NCBI GenBank assembly: GCA_947173865.1
Contig: CAMWGS010000109.1
Span: 1 to 6,947, forward strand
Direction of reading: 5' to 3'
DNA length: 6,947 bases
Origin: an uncultured Ruminococcus sp.
Lineage (GTDB): Bacteria; Bacillota; Clostridia; Oscillospirales; Ruminococcaceae
Shown piece after piece: positions 4,715 to 6,947 of this stretch; the first letter of the stretch is position 1; the number at the start of each line of letters is the position of its first letter. The notes under the pieces are model-generated. The model was not told the DNA's origin. It searched no databases and saw nothing but the letters and a program-made list of their open reading frames with translations. Position numbers and translations under genes: made by a program.

Positions 4715-4900
4715 TCATTTTTTTAAATAGTTTCCTAACACTGCAGAAAGTAAAGCTCCTGCAATTACTAATATAAAAGTGGTGACAAATCCGCAATCCA
4801 AAACTTCAGCTATTTTTAATCCTGAAAGTAAGCCTACAGCAATAACAGGACTGCAACCGTCATTATCATTATTAAAGCGATTCGGACACGGCGGTAACAT
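4715..4900 (-). CDS. Small single-span membrane protein, unknown function
   Basis: I do not recognise this 61-residue protein. The N-terminal part is polar and asparagine-rich, with Cys5 and Cys16 flanking an NRFNNDNDG stretch. A mildly hydrophobic segment (18-28) follows, then a third cysteine (Cys36) and a clear membrane helix at about 37-57 (GFVTTFILVIAGALLSAVLG), ending in a positive LKK tail. There is no lipobox or classical signal peptide. A strong ribosome binding site, AAAGGGTGA, stands 7 nt before the ATG, which supports a real gene despite its size. It lies 35 nt after aconitase with no terminator between, and its stop is 3 nt from the PARG-like start. It may be a small membrane regulator or anchor, but nothing in the sequence decides that. 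Confidence 0.68.
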   Translation of the reverse strand: MLPPCPNRFNNDNDGCSPVIAVGLLSGLKIAEVLDCGFVTTFILVIAGALLSAVLGNYLKK

Positions 4901-4935
4901 ATTATCACCCTTTCATAAGCGGAATAATAAATTAT

Positions 4936-6873
4936 TTACTTCATGGATTCTCTTGTATAATCAAGAAGTCCGCCAGCAAGCATAATGTCCTTTGTACGTC
5001 CTGAGAGCTCACAGAGTACAGGTATTTCCTTACCGTTTGTATTGTTTATAACAGTAAGTTCGGACTTGCCTTCTTCAACTGCCTTGCGAACGTCAGCGAG
5101 TACAAGTTTGTCACCCTGATTAATGCTGTCATAATCGGCTTCATTAACGAAAGTAAGCGGAAGAATACCTGCATTGATGAGATTTGCTCTGTGGATACGT
5201 GCGAATGACTTGACAAGTACAGCCTTTACACCGAGATAAAGCGGAGCAAGTGCAGCGTGTTCACGTGATGAACCCTGTCCGTAGTTTGAACCGCCGACAA
5301 TTATGCTCTTTCCGAGAGATTTAGCTCTTTCAGGGAAGCTTTCGTCACATACTGCAAAACAGTGCTGTGAAATTTTCGGGATATTTGAACGGAGAGGAAG
5401 AATCTTTGCACCCGCAGGCATAATGTGGTCTGTAGTGATGTTGTCTCCGACTTTGAGTGAAACAGGAGCGTCAATAGTTTCAAGGAGAGGAGAAGTCTCG
5501 GGATAAGGCTTGATGTTTGGTCCTCTCAGGATTTCAACACTGTCCATTTCCTCAGCAGGAGCAGGCGGAACAATCATATTGTCGTTGATTGTAAAGATTT
5601 CGGGGAGTTTGAATTCAGGCATATCACCAAGTTCACGTGGGTCTGTAAGATAACCTGTAAGTGCTGAAACGGCAGCCATTTCAGGAGATACAAGGTAAAT
5701 CTGACCGTCCTTAGTTCCTGAACGTCCCTCAAAGTTTCTGTTGAAAGTACGGAGAGAAATACCCTTTGAGTTAGGTGACTGCCCCATACCGATACAAGGA
5801 CCACACGCACTTTCGAGGATTCTCGCACCTGCTTCAATAAGGTCTGATAATGCACCGTTCTGTGCAAGCATATTGAGAACCTGCTTAGAACCGGGAGCAA
5901 TTGAAAGTGAAACATCGGGATTAACTGTCTTGCCCTTTAAGATGTGTGCAACTTTGAGCATATCAAGAAGTGAGGAGTTTGTACATGAACCTATACAAAC
6001 CTGGTCAACCTTAAGTCTGCCGATTTCCTCAACGCTCTTGACATTGTCGGGAGAATGAGGACAGGCAGCAAGCGGAACGAGTTCACTGAGATTGATTGTT
6101 AATTCTTCGTCGTAAACTGCATCTTCGTCAGCAGAAAGCGGAGTCCATACTTCTTCACGGCACTGTGCCTTTAAAAATTGCTTTGTTGTTTCGTCAGACG
6201 GGAAAATTGAAGTAGTCGCACCAAGTTCAGCACCCATGTTTGTAATTGTAGCACGTTCGGGAACAGAGAGAGTTTTAACGCCATCGCCACAGTATTCGAT
6301 AACTTTTCCCACACCGCCTTTGACAGAAAGTCTTTTAAGAACTTCAAGAATAACGTCCTTAGCAGCAACCCACGGACGAAGCTTTCCCGTAAGTTCAACT
6401 TTTACGACTTTCGGACAAGTGATATAGTAAGCACCGCCACCCATTGCAACGGCAACGTCAAGACCGCCTGCACCGATAGCAATCATACCAATACCACCGC
6501 CTGTTGGTGTGTGGCTGTCAGAACCGATAAGGGTCTTACCGGGAATACCAAATCTTTCAAGATGAACCTGATGACAGATACCATTTCCGGGGCGTGAGAA
6601 ATAAATACCGTGTTTTTTTGCAACACTGCCGATGAATCTATGGTCGTCAGCATTTTCAAAACCGTTCTGGAGTGTATTGTGGTCGATATATGCAACTGAA
6701 CGCTCTGTCTTTACACGTGGTACACCAATAGCCTCGAATTCAAGATAAGCCATAGTACCTGTAGCGTCCTGAGTGAGAGTCTGGTCAATACGGATTCCGA
6801 TTTCCTGACCCTTTACGTATTCACCGTCAACGAGGTGAGCTTTAAGTATTTTTTCAGTAAGGGTTAAACCCAT
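4936..6873 (-). CDS. acn: Aconitate hydratase (aconitase), short Aquifex-type
   Basis: This 4Fe-4S enzyme interconverts citrate and isocitrate via cis-aconitate in the cytoplasm. The 645 residues fit the short bacterial type (about 640-660), not the 890-residue AcnA type. The cluster ligands are Cys297 in IGSCTNS and Cys357 and Cys360 in ACGPC. Other active-site blocks are GSDSHT (117-122), DHIMPAG (482-488) in the swivel domain, and GSNYGQGSSREHA (528-540). All are intact. The frame stays open 20 codons further upstream, but that longer TTG start is the promoter -35 itself. I start at ATG 6873, where the family opening MGLTLTEKIL begins and AAAGGA lies 9 nt upstream. It leads the right-hand cluster and supplies isocitrate to icd. 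No citrate synthase gene is in the window. Confidence 0.97.
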   Translation of the reverse strand: MGLTLTEKILKAHLVDGEYVKGQEIGIRIDQTLTQDATGTMAYLEFEAIGVPRVKTERSVAYIDHNTLQNGFENADDHRFIGSVAKKHGIYFSRPGNGICHQVHLERFGIPGKTLIGSDSHTPTGGGIGMIAIGAGGLDVAVAMGGGAYYITCPKVVKVELTGKLRPWVAAKDVILEVLKRLSVKGGVGKVIEYCGDGVKTLSVPERATITNMGAELGATTSIFPSDETTKQFLKAQCREEVWTPLSADEDAVYDEELTINLSELVPLAACPHSPDNVKSVEEIGRLKVDQVCIGSCTNSSLLDMLKVAHILKGKTVNPDVSLSIAPGSKQVLNMLAQNGALSDLIEAGARILESACGPCIGMGQSPNSKGISLRTFNRNFEGRSGTKDGQIYLVSPEMAAVSALTGYLTDPRELGDMPEFKLPEIFTINDNMIVPPAPAEEMDSVEILRGPNIKPYPETSPLLETIDAPVSLKVGDNITTDHIMPAGAKILPLRSNIPKISQHCFAVCDESFPERAKSLGKSIIVGGSNYGQGSSREHAALAPLYLGVKAVLVKSFARIHRANLINAGILPLTFVNEADYDSINQGDKLVLADVRKAVEEGKSELTVINNTNGKEIPVLCELSGRTKDIMLAGGLLDYTRESMK

Positions 6874-6882
6874 TTTAATCAT

Positions 6883-6889
6883 TCCTTTC
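6883..6889 (-). promoter_or_regulatory. Ribosome binding site that sets the aconitase start
   Basis: GAAAGGA on the minus strand lies 9 nt before the ATG at 6873. It is too close to the alternative in-frame ATG at 6882, so it favours the shorter start. Confidence 0.75.
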
Positions 6890-6900
6890 AGTATTACTGA
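6888..6900. promoter_or_regulatory. Perfect 13-bp dyad at the aconitase transcription start
   Basis: TCAGTATTACTGA is a perfect dyad (6-bp arms, one central base). It begins just after the expected -10 element and ends at the ribosome binding site, covering the predicted start near 6898. A repressor bound here would block initiation or early elongation. It does not match a Rex box, and I cannot name the regulator. Confidence 0.4.
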
Positions 6901-6904
6901 TTTT

Positions 6905-6933
6905 ATTGTACAACAAATTATATACTTTGTCAA
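6905..6933 (-). promoter_or_regulatory. Aconitase promoter, near-consensus sigma-A type
   Basis: On the minus strand, TTGACA (6928-6933) is a perfect -35. TACAAT (6905-6910) is a 5-of-6 -10, and the spacer is 17 nt. Transcription should start near 6898, giving a leader of about 25 nt. The -10 overlaps a small TTGTACAA palindrome. Expression should be strong unless repressed. Only 14 bases of the window lie upstream. Confidence 0.85.
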
Positions 6934-6947
6934 GACTTAAAAAAACT

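Noticed and set aside
6874..6933. Upstream 20-codon extension of aconitase from a TTG codon
   Set aside because: The TTG is the first half of the promoter -35. The family start and ribosome binding site both point to 6873.

Overview
This window looks like ordinary chromosome from a low-GC Gram-positive anaerobe of the class Clostridia. A Ruminococcus-type gut or rumen bacterium is my best guess. The signs are AT-rich intergenic DNA, strong AGGAGG-type ribosome binding sites, a Rex redox repressor, an Aquifex-type short aconitase, a eukaryotic-type NADP isocitrate dehydrogenase, and DIP1984 and TIGR02452 proteins. The genus is inferred from overall protein flavour and was not tested.

All eight genes lie on the minus strand, so transcription runs from the right edge to the left. 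From the right they are: aconitase (start 6873), a 61-residue single-membrane-span protein, a microbial PARG-like macrodomain protein (TIGR02452 type) and a DIP1984-family coiled-coil protein. These four are tightly packed, with gaps of 35, 3 and 12 nt, and probably form one transcript driven by a near-consensus promoter at 6905-6933. A gap of about 200 nt (3339-3538) follows, holding a weak terminator-like hairpin. Then come a three-span membrane protein of unknown function, isocitrate dehydrogenase (icd), rex and a YqiA-like esterase. icd appears to have its own extended -10 promoter at 2815-2823, inside the end of the membrane-protein gene. rex and the esterase gene overlap by 14 nt. A hairpin at 331-356 probably ends this transcript. 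The last part (1-330) is non-coding and AT-rich, and holds a good leftward promoter for a gene outside the window plus several dyads.

Functionally, aconitase and isocitrate dehydrogenase turn citrate into 2-oxoglutarate and NADPH. This is the oxidative arm many anaerobes use to make glutamate. Rex senses the NADH/NAD+ ratio and sits directly downstream of icd, so redox sensing is encoded beside a redox enzyme. The PARG-like protein acts, by family, on ADP-ribose derived from NAD. A shared NAD theme is therefore possible but is only inference.

I found no mobile element, CRISPR array, tRNA, rRNA or recognisable riboswitch. Nothing here proves a new system. The points most worth a second look are: Rex-box-like sequences in the left intergenic region, a perfect dyad at the aconitase start site, two long intragenic hairpins at matching offsets in rex and the PARG-like gene, the altered PARG signature, and the two membrane proteins of unknown function embedded among the TCA genes.
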